From Desulfocarbo indianensis (GTDB lineage Bacteria > Desulfobacterota > Desulfarculia > Desulfarculales > Desulfarculaceae), in the NCBI GenBank assembly GCA_001184205.1, contig LBMP01000001.1, positions 124,001 to 188,000 on the forward strand: 64,000 nucleotides of DNA. Direction: 5' to 3'. The notes below the pieces were generated by a model. The model was given only the letters and a program-made list of their open reading frames with translations, ran no database searches and was not told the origin of the DNA. Positions 1 through 7,298 of the stretch are shown here, one piece after another; positions within the stretch are counted from its first letter, which is position 1; each line of letters begins with the position of its first letter. A program made the translations under genes and the position numbers.

Positions 1-1037
1 CCGGCGGCCGGCCCGCGCCGGATTTGGATCTGGGCCCGGCGCCGGATTTGGCCCTGGCCCTGGAGGCCTGCCCGGCCGGACTCAGGCCCCGGGCCTGCCT
101 CAACCTGGCCCCCGCCCCGCCCCAAGGAATGGACTGCCTGCCCTGCCCCACCCTGGGCTGGGCCGGCGGCCAGGGCTGGGAGGGCGTTCTGCCCGCCGAC
201 GCCGGAGAAGCGGCGGAAGCCGCGCTAACGGCGGCGCGCCGGGGGTTCACATCGGAATGGCTGGAGCGGGTGCAGGTCAATCTGCCGCTAAACGATCTCC
301 TGGGCCGCTACCGGCCCCTGGTCGAGGCCCTGCCCATCAACCTGGAGGTGGGCCTGGACGCCCAGGCCCTGGACCGCGTCAGCGCCGGGGAGACGCAGGC
401 CGCCCGGCGCCTGCTCAAGGGCCGGCGGCTCACCGCCCATCTGCCCTTCATGGATTTAAGCCCCGGCAGCCGCGACCCCCAGGTGCGCGAACTGAGCCGG
501 CAGCGCCTTTTGGCCGCGGCCGAGCTGGCCGGCCGCCTGGAGGCGGTGCAGGCGGTGGCCCACCTGGGATTCGATCACCGGGTTAATCCCGACCCGGCCC
601 AATGGGTGGAGCGGGCCGCCCCGGTCTTCGCGGAGCTGGCCCAGCGCCTGGCCGGCCAGGGCTGCCGCCTGGCCCTGGAGAACGTGTTCGAGCTGGAGCC
701 TTCCCTGCACCTCGCCCTGCTGGCGGCCCTGGACCACCTGGGCGAGGCCAAACCGGGCCTGTGCCTGGACGTGGGCCACGTCCTGGCCTTTTCCCAGAGC
801 CGCCTGGCTGATTGGTGGGAGGTCTTCGCGCCCCGCTTGTGGGAGATGCACCTGCACGACAACCACGGCGGGGGCGACGAACACCTGCCCGTGGGCTGGG
901 GAAAGGCGGATTGGCCTTTTTTACGAAAGGGGCTGGGAGAGCTGCAAACGCCACCGGTGCTGACCCTGGAGCCGCACCGCGAGCCCCACCTCTGGGGCTC
1001 GCTGCGGGGGCTGGCGCGGCATTTCGCCGGCCTGTGA
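1..1037 (+). CDS. Sugar phosphate isomerase/epimerase-like TIM-barrel protein (possibly 5'-truncated)
   Basis: The C-terminal ~255 residues look like the AP endonuclease 2 / xylose isomerase-like TIM barrel. Counting from the TTG at 24, candidate metal ligands are Glu219 in LALEN, Asp249 and His252 in CLDVGH, His278/Asp279 plus Asp285 and His287 in the HLHDNHGGGDEHLP stretch, and a late LEPH. The reading frame is open to the left edge with strongly GC3-biased codons, so the first ~82 residues (Cys/Pro-rich, not barrel-like) may belong to an upstream part of the gene outside the window. An in-frame GTG at 270 would give the barrel alone. Substrate cannot be told. The family contains sugar epimerases, endonuclease IV and the cobamide-remodelling enzyme CbiR, and I cannot choose between them. 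Confidence 0.7.
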   Translation, partial: GGRPAPDLDLGPAPDLALALEACPAGLRPRACLNLAPAPPQGMDCLPCPTLGWAGGQGWEGVLPADAGEAAEAALTAARRGFTSEWLERVQVNLPLNDLLGRYRPLVEALPINLEVGLDAQALDRVSAGETQAARRLLKGRRLTAHLPFMDLSPGSRDPQVRELSRQRLLAAAELAGRLEAVQAVAHLGFDHRVNPDPAQWVERAAPVFAELAQRLAGQGCRLALENVFELEPSLHLALLAALDHLGEAKPGLCLDVGHVLAFSQSRLADWWEVFAPRLWEMHLHDNHGGGDEHLPVGWGKADWPFLRKGLGELQTPPVLTLEPHREPHLWGSLRGLARHFAGL

Positions 1038-1045
1038 GGCCGGCG
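1025..1045 (+). terminator. Hairpin spanning the stop codon
   Basis: CGCCGGCC and GGCCGGCG form an 8-bp stem around a 5-nt loop that contains the TGA stop of the isomerase gene. It is followed by GCTGCTTATTCTT, a weak U-rich tail. It sits between convergent genes, which fits a terminator. Confidence 0.45.
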
Positions 1046-1102
1046 GCTGCTTATTCTTGAATGACCTAACGAGGCCCGGCCCACCCTCACCGCGCGGCCC
1101 CT

Positions 1103-1813
1103 CTATGCCTTCCCGAGCCCGCCGGGTTCCAGCGCCGCGCACCGCCGGGCCGTGATTGCCAGCCTGGCAAGCTGATACGCTCCACAGGCCACCAGGGCCA
1201 CGTCCACGTAGGCGCCCAACAGGAATATGCCGAACAACCCAAAATATACGCACACCGCGCCGGAGACCAACTCCAACCCGGAGGGCCGCTGGCTGGCCAG
1301 GCACAAGAACCCGCTTATGGTCAGCATGGTGGGGCAATTCACCACCCCCAGCGGCGAAAACAACAAGGCGTTCAACATGATTGGGCTCTGCACCCAATGC
1401 AAGTACCAGAAACCGAATATCAGGCCTATGAGGCCGAAAAGCCGATCCGCGGCGTTGGTCTTGCCCAGGTCCCAGCCCAGCCCGCCGCGCCGAAGGCCAT
1501 TCAGGATAAGCGCGAAGTAGAGCCCGAACAGCAATATATTGGGCAGGACGAAGTAGTAGAGCGCGACACCGGCGGCCGAGGCGGACAATAAGCCTAAGAA
1601 GCCGCCGAAAAGGCGGACCCGAGCGCCGGGCAGCAGCAGCCCGGCCGCCAGCACGGCCAAGAACGCCGCATGCATGAATAGCGAAAACATGGCAAGATCG
1701 CTCGCCACAACCGCCAGCATACGGCTGATTGCCTGCGGCGACCGCATGAGCGTCATGGCGAAAATAATAACCAGCATCCCTCCCGCTGCCCACCATTTCA
1801 CCTTGTCTCTCAT
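1103..1813 (-). CDS. Predicted polytopic membrane protein
   Basis: A 236-residue protein with about six hydrophobic segments (around residues 8-24, 35-60, 65-100, 125-150, 160-178 and 185-215) and few charged residues between them. I recognise no family. Its ATG overlaps by 4 bp (ATGA) the stop codon of the remnant C-terminal end of the upstream methyltransferase pseudogene, so the two were once translationally coupled. The purine-rich GGAAAGGAGAGAG just upstream is a good ribosome-binding site. Confidence 0.6.
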   Translation of the reverse strand: MRDKVKWWAAGGMLVIIFAMTLMRSPQAISRMLAVVASDLAMFSLFMHAAFLAVLAAGLLLPGARVRLFGGFLGLLSASAAGVALYYFVLPNILLFGLYFALILNGLRRGGLGWDLGKTNAADRLFGLIGLIFGFWYLHWVQSPIMLNALLFSPLGVVNCPTMLTISGFLCLASQRPSGLELVSGAVCVYFGLFGIFLLGAYVDVALVACGAYQLARLAITARRCAALEPGGLGKA

Positions 1814-2179
1814 TGCTCTCTCCTTTCCGGTTTAATAAGCAGGGCCCGCAGCCCACGCCGAGGCTCCGCGGGGTCGGCTTCCAATCCCGCGCGGTGCGCC
1901 AACTCCAGGGATTCGGCGAAGTTATCCACGCTGACCTGCCCCCTGGGCTCGCACCTTTTGAAGCATCTTCGGTTGTATGTCCACCGCCAAGACCTTGCCC
2001 TCCGGCCCCGCCATCTGGGACGCGGGCAGGGTGAAAAAGCCCATGCCGCGGCCCGGCTCCAGCACGGTCATGCCGGGTGACATATAAGGTCCCAGCACCT
2101 TGCGGGGGCTTTCCCAGAGCTTTCTGGGTGGACTAAGGAGCAGATATCCCACCCACACCGGGCACACATGTTCTGCCAT
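1810..2179 (-). pseudogene. Class I SAM-dependent methyltransferase, internally deleted and frameshifted
   Basis: The first ~75 residues are a normal methyltransferase N-terminus: MAEHVCP...YLL, then motif I in the form VLEPGRGMGFFT and a motif II-like VLAVDIQPKML. The frame then ends after 85 codons, while the family usually has about 190-220. Reading on in the shifted frame from a run of five Gs near 1940 gives a plausible family C-terminus (FAESLELAHRAGLE... then RALLIKP) that stops at 1810-1812, overlapping the next gene's ATG. The central ~90-100 residues are missing. I read this as one deletion plus a frameshift. A palindromic operator-like site lies ~20 bp upstream of the start. Confidence 0.7.
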
Positions 2180-2198
2180 GTGTATTTCTTTTCACGAT

Positions 2199-2212
2199 AG
2201 TAAGTACTTACT
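2199..2212. promoter_or_regulatory. Perfect 14-bp palindrome (TetR-type operator)
   Basis: AGTAAGTACTTACT is a perfect dyad about 20 bp upstream of the methyltransferase start. The same 7-bp half site AGTAAGT recurs as an inverted repeat upstream of the TetR gene at 2667-2684. Paired copies around a tetR gene and its neighbour are typical of autoregulating TetR proteins. Confidence 0.65.
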
Positions 2213-2237
2213 TTTATCGGCGGCAAAAAATCCGCCC

Positions 2238-2654
2238 TTACTCCAGGGGCAGAAGCCGGTCCATGAACATGTCCGCCAGGGTCCAGGCCGCCTCCTTGTC
2301 GCTGACCACCAGGGGCTCGCCGAAGAATTTTATATAAATATCCGTTACATAAAAAGATACAGCGAAAAGGAAAAAGCGCGCGGCCAGGTGCGGGTCCTTG
2401 GCCCGGAGCGCGCCTTCTTGCATGCGCTTGGCAAAATAGCCTTCCAGAATCTGGATGGGGGTCCCCTCGTGCTCGGCCATGTGGAGGCCCTCCAGGCTGC
2501 TGAAGAGCGTGGACCGCACTATGCGTTTGTCACGGCTCACGCGCTCCATAACGTGGCGGGCGATGGCGTATGGCACTTCCCGATCATCGCCCACCCGCAT
2601 GGCCGACTCCATCTCCCCCCCACCGGGTGGTGGGCGAAAAATGGGTTCACTCAC
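2238..2654 (-). pseudogene. TetR-family regulator lacking its helix-turn-helix domain
   Basis: From residue ~25 on the protein matches the all-helical C-terminal ligand-binding half of TetR regulators (ARHVMERV..., ILEGYFAKRMQEGALR, AARFFLFAVSFYVTDIYIKFF, DMFMDRLLPLE). The ~50-residue N-terminal HTH that should precede it is absent. I place the start at GTG 2654, preceded by AGGGG, because the residues VSEPIFR resemble a normal TetR N-terminus and because the operator-like repeat lies just upstream. The first dozen residues then jump to the C-terminal domain, which suggests an in-frame deletion of the HTH. The frame stays open upstream to 2711, but that start would run through the operator. 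It probably cannot bind DNA. Confidence 0.6.
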
Positions 2655-2666
2655 CGCCGCCCCTGT

Positions 2667-2684
2667 AGTAAGTACACACTTACT
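2667..2684. promoter_or_regulatory. Inverted repeat, second TetR-type operator
   Basis: AGTAAGTACACACTTACT contains the same 7-bp half sites (AGTAAGT/ACTTACT) as the palindrome at 2199-2212, here separated by 4 bp. It lies 13 bp upstream of the proposed TetR start, in the position of an autoregulatory operator. Confidence 0.6.
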
Positions 2685-2711
2685 TATATCAGGCGGAAAG
2701 AACCATGTCAA

Positions 2712-3026
2712 GCCAGCCGGCCCGGGGCGTGAAGATGCTGGCGGCCGGTTGAGAACCTACGTTGCCAAATTCGGTGAATAGTCTGCTCTGAAATGGTCGG
2801 CGTTCATGTCCAGCGCCGGCGCGCCGCCCCCGCTTAGGTTAGCCGGCCCCACCCATCAAGGTGCGCCACCCCCTCCAGGTTCGCCGGCCCGCCCATCAAG
2901 GCGCGCCGTCCCCGCTTAGGTTCGCCGGCCCCCCAGGGAAGCCGTCCCCCCTGCCCCGGTCCGCCAGCCCCCCTGCCCCGGTCCGCCGGCCCCCTTGCCC
3001 CGGTTGGCCGGCTCGACCAGCCCGGC
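2712..3026. repeat. Non-coding GC-rich region with imperfect tandem repeats
   Basis: No credible gene lies here. From about 2830 the sequence is built of degenerate units around GGTTCGCCGGCCC and CCCATCAAGG(C/T)GCGCC. From about 2946 to 3012 there are three consecutive ~21-bp units close to CCCCTGCCCCGGTCCGCCGGC. The units have no spacers, so this is not a CRISPR array. Confidence 0.6.
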
Positions 3027-3482
3027 TCAGTTCTCCGAATACACCCTGTCGTCGTATTCGCGCTCCAGGAAGAGCTTGTGCTTGGCCTCTTCCTGGGCCA
3101 GGGCCTCGAAGACCTCTTGCAGCTCGGCGTCGTCGGTGGAGCCGGCCAGGTCGCTGTAGAGGGCGAAGGCCGCCCGCTCGCGCTGCATGGCCACCATGAG
3201 CGCGTCCTGGTAATCCATCTCCGGCTTGGGCTGGGTGGGGGCCAGGTATTGGGAGACTTTGAGGTCCGGCACCTTGCCGCCCGCGCCCAGGGATTTGCGG
3301 CCCTGCTTCACGCCCTTGAGCCTGGCCTCGTGGCGGGCCTCCTGGGCCACGAATTCCATGAGGAGCTTCTGCATGGCCTGGCTTTTCACTTTGCCGGCCA
3401 AGTCGCGGTAAAAGCTCTGGGCCTCCTGCTCTCTTGCTATGGCGAAATCCAGGATGGCTTCCGCGGATTCGAACTTCTCCAT
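3027..3482 (-). CDS. Ferritin-like diiron protein (rubrerythrin family, no rubredoxin domain)
   Basis: A 151-residue four-helix protein with duplicated E...ExxH patterns: E(16)REQEAQSFYRDL with EARHEARL, then RERAAFALYSDL with EEAKHKLFLE. These are the carboxylate and histidine ligands of a diiron site. Rubrerythrins use such a site to reduce peroxide, but the usual C-terminal rubredoxin domain (two CxxC) is missing, so the electron donor would be a separate protein. It starts at an ATG after a purine-rich AGGAGCCGCTC and appears to be a single-gene unit. The role in oxidative stress is inferred from the family. Confidence 0.8.
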   Translation of the reverse strand: MEKFESAEAILDFAIAREQEAQSFYRDLAGKVKSQAMQKLLMEFVAQEARHEARLKGVKQGRKSLGAGGKVPDLKVSQYLAPTQPKPEMDYQDALMVAMQRERAAFALYSDLAGSTDDAELQEVFEALAQEEAKHKLFLEREYDDRVYSEN

Positions 3483-3562
3483 GAGCGGCTCCTAGAATTG
3501 ATTATTAAGGGATTGCTAATCACGTTATAGCACAAGCCCGTTGGCTTAAAAAACCGGAACCT

Positions 3563-4123
3563 CTATTTGCAGCCGTTCATGGGCGCGCCCACGCAGGACT
3601 GGCTGGCCGGGTTCCAGGATTCGCAATCAAAATGGCATTTTTCATCCGCCTGGGAGGGCACTATGGCGCCTTGCCTCACCGAACAGCCGGCGGTCAGCCA
3701 GCCGCGGTTGGGGCCGTACACCCGGATCACGATCTGCCCGTCCACCGGCACGATGTCGGCGTTGCAGGCGGCCTGATTGGAAATGCTTCCGGTGTAATGG
3801 ACGTTTTCATACTCTCCCTTATCAAAATTAAAAACCCTATGGGTCCAGGGGAGCTGCACCTCCACTTGCAGGAATGCCAGATTATAGCCGGAACCCTCCA
3901 CGGGATCGCCCAACTGCACGGTCACGGTGGAGCCGGTTTCGTGCAGGTCATAGGTGGTGGTCTTGGTCAGGGTCAGCGAATCCGTGTCAAAGAAACGGCC
4001 GCCGATTATCTCCATACCGGGATCGCATTGAAAAGTGAGGGTGGCGGCTCCGGCGACCCCGGCCAGACAGGCGACGTACAGGCATAGACCGCAGATTGCC
4101 AGCGATATTTTCTTCACGACCAT
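3563..4123 (-). CDS. Secreted hypothetical protein
   Basis: 186 residues with a clear signal peptide (residues ~1-26, KK then a hydrophobic core ending AGVAGA). The rest is beta-rich with no membrane segments and has Cys residues in a C-terminal cluster (CSVRQG, CHFDCESW, SQSCVGAP, NGCK) plus C33, suggesting disulfides in the periplasm or outside. A strong GGGAGGAT ribosome site precedes the ATG. I recognise no family. Confidence 0.55.
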   Translation of the reverse strand: MVVKKISLAICGLCLYVACLAGVAGAATLTFQCDPGMEIIGGRFFDTDSLTLTKTTTYDLHETGSTVTVQLGDPVEGSGYNLAFLQVEVQLPWTHRVFNFDKGEYENVHYTGSISNQAACNADIVPVDGQIVIRVYGPNRGWLTAGCSVRQGAIVPSQADEKCHFDCESWNPASQSCVGAPMNGCK

Positions 4124-4209
4124 ATCCTCCCGCCCCAGCAGGCTGTTCAGATGTTAAACGTCTGGCCAGTCTAGCAAAAAAGCGGCCCAGCGTACAGGCG
4201 GACGCCGGT

Positions 4210-5058
4210 TCAGGCCCGGCCCCGGCCACGCAGCCAGCCCCACAGGGAGGCCAGGATGTAGACCGCCCCGGCCAGGACGATGATGAAGGCGCCGGCGGGC
4301 AGGTCCGGGCCGTAGCTCAGGCCCAGGCCCGCGGTGGTGAAGACGGCTGAGATGACCACGGCCAGGCCCATGATCTGCCAGAGGCGGCCGGCCAGGCGGC
4401 CGGCTATGGCCGCCGGCAGGGTGAGCAGGGCGATGACCATGACGATGCCCACCACGGTGGCCAAGAGGACCACGGTGAGGGCGGTGAGCACCAGAAGGAG
4501 CAGGAAATACAGCTCCACGTTGAGGCCCCTGACGCGGGCGAACTCCTCGTCAAAGCATACCGCGCCGAGCCCCCGGTAGAGCCCCAGGCCCACGGCCAGC
4601 ACCACCAGGTCCAGGGCGGCCATGGCCCAGAGGTCGCCGGGGCTCACCATCAGTATATTGCCGAAAAGATAGCCCATGAGATCGGTGCCGTAGCCGGGGG
4701 TGGCGGCCATGAACAATATGCCCAGCGCCATGCCCACCGCCCAGATGGCCCCGATTATGGTGTCTTCCCGTTCGCGGGCTTTCAGGCTGACCAGGCCCAT
4801 TATCAGGGCCGCCAAGACCCCGGCCACAAGGGCCCCGCCCAGGGGATCGGCCCATTGCCAGCCGTTGACCACTTGCAGATAGCGGGCCGCGCCCAGCCCG
4901 GCCAGCACACTGTGGGCGATGGCCCCGGCCAGATAGGAGATGCGCCGCGCCACCACGAATGTGCCCACCACCCCGCAGGCCAGGCTGGCCAGAAGACCGG
5001 CCAGCAGGGCGTTCTGCATGAAGGCGTAGGAAGCCAGGGCTTGCCAGAAATCACTCAC
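4210..5058 (-). CDS. znuB: Zinc/metal ABC transporter permease
   Basis: A 282-residue integral membrane protein of the ABC-3 family (ZnuB/MntB type) with eight or so hydrophobic helices, starting at the typical FMQNALLAGLLASLACGVVGTFVV segment. It forms the channel for divalent metal, most likely Zn2+, delivered by ZnuA and driven by ZnuC. Translation starts at a GTG (5058) that overlaps the end of znuC by 8 bp, so it is translationally coupled as the last gene of the operon. Confidence 0.9.
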   Translation of the reverse strand: MSDFWQALASYAFMQNALLAGLLASLACGVVGTFVVARRISYLAGAIAHSVLAGLGAARYLQVVNGWQWADPLGGALVAGVLAALIMGLVSLKAREREDTIIGAIWAVGMALGILFMAATPGYGTDLMGYLFGNILMVSPGDLWAMAALDLVVLAVGLGLYRGLGAVCFDEEFARVRGLNVELYFLLLLVLTALTVVLLATVVGIVMVIALLTLPAAIAGRLAGRLWQIMGLAVVISAVFTTAGLGLSYGPDLPAGAFIIVLAGAVYILASLWGWLRGRGRA

Positions 5059-5845
5059 AGGCGCAGCCTCCGGGCGGGCCCTTGTGGTCGTGGCGCACCA
5101 GGCGAACCTCGCGGCCGTACATCTGGCGGATGAGCTCCGGGGTCAGCTCGGCGGTGGGATGGGTGGCCACGGTGCGGTTGACGCAGATCACGTGCCCCAC
5201 CAGGGGCGACACGAAGCCCAGGTCGTGGGAGACCACCAGCACGGTGAGGTCCCGGCGCAGCCGGTCCAGGATTTCGTAGATGCCCTCCTCGGCCGCCGGG
5301 TCCACCCCGGCGAAGGGCTCGTCCAGGAGCAATATCTCGGGCTGGGTGGCCAGGGCGCGGGCCAGGAGCACCCGCTGGCGCTGGCCGCCGGAAAGCGCCG
5401 CGAAGGAGCGCCCGGCCAGGCCCTCCAGGCCCACGGTGCGCAGGGCCTCCCGGGCCACCCGGCGGTCGGCGCGGGACCAGCGCCCTCCCCAAAACCGCCC
5501 GCCCAGGCCCAGGCGGCCCATGAGCACCACCTCGCCCACGGTGATGGGGAAGGCCCGGTCCAGGCTGGGGTGCTGGGGCAGATAGCCCAGGCGGTGGCGG
5601 GCCTTGGCCGGGCTTTGGCCCAGCACGCGCACCTGGCCCTTTTGGGGCGCTAAAAGCCCCACCAGGAGCTTTATGAGGGTGGACTTGCCGCCGCCGTTGG
5701 GCCCCACCACGGCCACGAAATCGTTGCGGGCCACGGTGAACTCCACGTCCTTGAGCACGGTCTCCCCATTGTAGGAAAAGCTTAAACCCGTGACCTCGAT
5801 CACCCGGGGGGCGTCCAGGCTGGGCTGCAGATGAGCCAGGCTCAC
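5051..5845 (-). CDS. znuC: Zinc ABC transporter ATP-binding protein
   Basis: 264 residues with a complete ABC ATPase: Walker A GPNGGGKST (~residue 50), Q-loop YLPQHP, signature ALSGGQRQRV, Walker B ILLLDEPFAGVD and the switch His in VVSHD. It powers the ZnuA/ZnuB importer at the inner membrane. The GTG start at 5845 overlaps the znuA stop by 4 bp (GTGA). The C-terminus ends in a short His/Cys tail (RHDHKGPPGGCACE) that could bind metal. Confidence 0.92.
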   Translation of the reverse strand: MSLAHLQPSLDAPRVIEVTGLSFSYNGETVLKDVEFTVARNDFVAVVGPNGGGKSTLIKLLVGLLAPQKGQVRVLGQSPAKARHRLGYLPQHPSLDRAFPITVGEVVLMGRLGLGGRFWGGRWSRADRRVAREALRTVGLEGLAGRSFAALSGGQRQRVLLARALATQPEILLLDEPFAGVDPAAEEGIYEILDRLRRDLTVLVVSHDLGFVSPLVGHVICVNRTVATHPTAELTPELIRQMYGREVRLVRHDHKGPPGGCACE

Positions 5846-6774
5846 GGCTTTTCCCCCGCCAGAGCCTTGGCCAGATTCTTGGCCATGTCTTCCAGGTTGT
5901 CGGGGTAATCGGCCGACAAGGGGTCCAGCACCACCAGGGAACCGCCGATGGCCTGGGCCAGGGTCTTTGCCGTGCCCTGGGGGAACTGGGGCTCCACGAA
6001 GATTATGCGGATTCCTTTAGCCTTGGCCCTTTTGATCAGCCAAGCCAGGCGCTTGGCTCCCGGCTCCCTGCCCCCCTCCTGCACGGCCAACTGCTCGAGG
6101 CCGTAGGCCTGGGCCAGATAGCCCAGGGCCGGATGAAACACCAGGAACTCGCGGCCGCGATAGGGCTCCAGAATCTGGCGCAGCTTGGCGTCCAGGGCCA
6201 GGAGCCTTAGCTCCAGGCGCTTCAAGTTGGCCTCATAGACTTGCTGGCCCACGGGATCGGCCTGGATGAAGGCCTTGGCCAGGTTGTCGGCCATCTTGGC
6301 GGCCCGCCGGGGGTCCAGCCAGATATGGGGGTCCACGTCCCCCTCGTGGCGGTGGCCGTGCCCTTCCCCGGCGTGGGAGTGCCCGGCGTGATCATGCCCC
6401 GCCTCCTCCACGGCGTGCTCCGGGGCGGGCAGGCGCTTGATGCCGGCGGCCACGTCCACCACGGCGAGGCCGGGATTGGCGCTTTTTATCTTGGGCAGCA
6501 GCCTCTCCACGAAAGGCAGGCCCAGGTTCAAGAAAAGCCGGGCCGAGGCCAGGCTGGCCATTTGGCGCGGGGTGGGCTCGAAGGTGTGGGGGTCGCGGCC
6601 TTCCGGCACCAGTTGCGCCACCCGCACCCGCTCGCCGCCCACCAGGCGGGCCAGGCTGGCCAGGGGCGCGATGTCGGCCACCGCGTGCAGCGGCGACTCC
6701 GCCGCGGCCGTCTGAATGAAAGCCAAGCCCGTCAACATGACGCCCAAGCAGGCGATGGCCAATAAACGCTTCAT
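5842..6774 (-). CDS. znuA: Periplasmic zinc-binding protein
   Basis: A 310-residue cluster A-I substrate-binding protein with a signal peptide (residues 1-25). It has the hallmark His-rich loop at about residues 127-151 (HDHAGHSHAGEGHGHRH) followed by DPHIWLDP, whose His is a metal ligand. Other ligand positions are the early RDPHTFEPTP and the later VFHPALGY. The rich loop favours Zn2+ over Mn2+. The ATG at 6774 overlaps the stop of the upstream RHH regulator by 4 bp, so regulator and transporter form one operon. Confidence 0.92.
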   Translation of the reverse strand: MKRLLAIACLGVMLTGLAFIQTAAAESPLHAVADIAPLASLARLVGGERVRVAQLVPEGRDPHTFEPTPRQMASLASARLFLNLGLPFVERLLPKIKSANPGLAVVDVAAGIKRLPAPEHAVEEAGHDHAGHSHAGEGHGHRHEGDVDPHIWLDPRRAAKMADNLAKAFIQADPVGQQVYEANLKRLELRLLALDAKLRQILEPYRGREFLVFHPALGYLAQAYGLEQLAVQEGGREPGAKRLAWLIKRAKAKGIRIIFVEPQFPQGTAKTLAQAIGGSLVVLDPLSADYPDNLEDMAKNLAKALAGEKP

Positions 6775-7073
6775 GATCCGGCTCCTTCCTGTCCGTGGTG
6801 ATCAGCTTTGCGCTTTTCCGAACAGACCAGGTGCCAGGCGTGGCATTGATCGCATTCCTCCAGGTGGTGGCTCTGGCTGAAGCGTCGCCAATGGTCTTTT
6901 TGTTCCGCCGAGAGAATGCCGGTGCCCTGGCAAAGCGGGCAAACCCCGTCTAAAGCGGCCAGGACCGCCGAGCGGATGAATTCCGAGCGGTTGGGAATCG
7001 CCGCCATGGCTTTGATCAGGGACTCGTCCGCCTTGAAGCTGATGACCTCATGACGTCCCTTGCGCGCGCCCAT
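6771..7073 (-). CDS. Ribbon-helix-helix regulator with C-terminal zinc-ribbon-like domain
   Basis: 100 residues. Residues ~8-43 (HEVISFKADESLIKAMAAI then RSEFIRSAVLAAL) match the CopG/NikR-type ribbon-helix-helix DNA-binding fold. The rest carries CPLC (~46-49), a HH pair (~69-70) and CDQCHAW followed by HLVC, a Cys/His set suited to a structural or sensory zinc site. It is the first gene of the znu operon (4-bp overlap with znuA), so it is probably the zinc-responsive repressor in place of Zur. A strong promoter with an overlapping repeat lies just upstream. Zinc sensing is inferred, not shown. Confidence 0.78.
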   Translation of the reverse strand: MGARKGRHEVISFKADESLIKAMAAIPNRSEFIRSAVLAALDGVCPLCQGTGILSAEQKDHWRRFSQSHHLEECDQCHAWHLVCSEKRKADHHGQEGAGS

Positions 7074-7113
7074 GCCTATCCTCGCGGTTATGAGGTTTAA
7101 GCCGTTGCTTCAA

Positions 7114-7141
7114 GTATTACGCCGTAGTACCCGCGTGTCAA
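7114..7141 (-). promoter_or_regulatory. Sigma70-type promoter with overlapping operator-like repeat (znu operon)
   Basis: On the minus strand TTGACA (7141-7136), a 16-bp spacer and TAATAC (7119-7114) form a near-consensus promoter about 40 bp upstream of the RHH gene. Overlapping the -10 and spacer, on the plus strand, are GTATTAC and GTAGTAC with 3 bp between them (7114-7130). Each is a near-palindromic GTAnTAC, which would suit RHH dimers. Confidence 0.6.
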
Positions 7142-7298
7142 TGATCGACGCCTCGCCGCACGGCGGTTCAGCGCAAGGCCAGGGGCGGTTCGGCGGCGGA
7201 GCGGCCGCGCGGGCGGGCTCTAGCGTGAACCCGCCCCGCCTCAGCAGGGAGGTGTGGCTGCTATAAAAAGCGCAAGGGAGCGGCGGGGCGGGTATTTC

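Noticed and set aside
1922-1945. Reading the methyltransferase stop as selenocysteine or as programmed frameshift
   Set aside because: The stop is TAA, not TGA, and the missing ~90 residues of the domain cannot be restored by a frameshift alone; decay fits better.
2946-3012. Repeat array as a CRISPR
   Set aside because: Units are contiguous without unique spacers, imperfect, and no cas genes are present.
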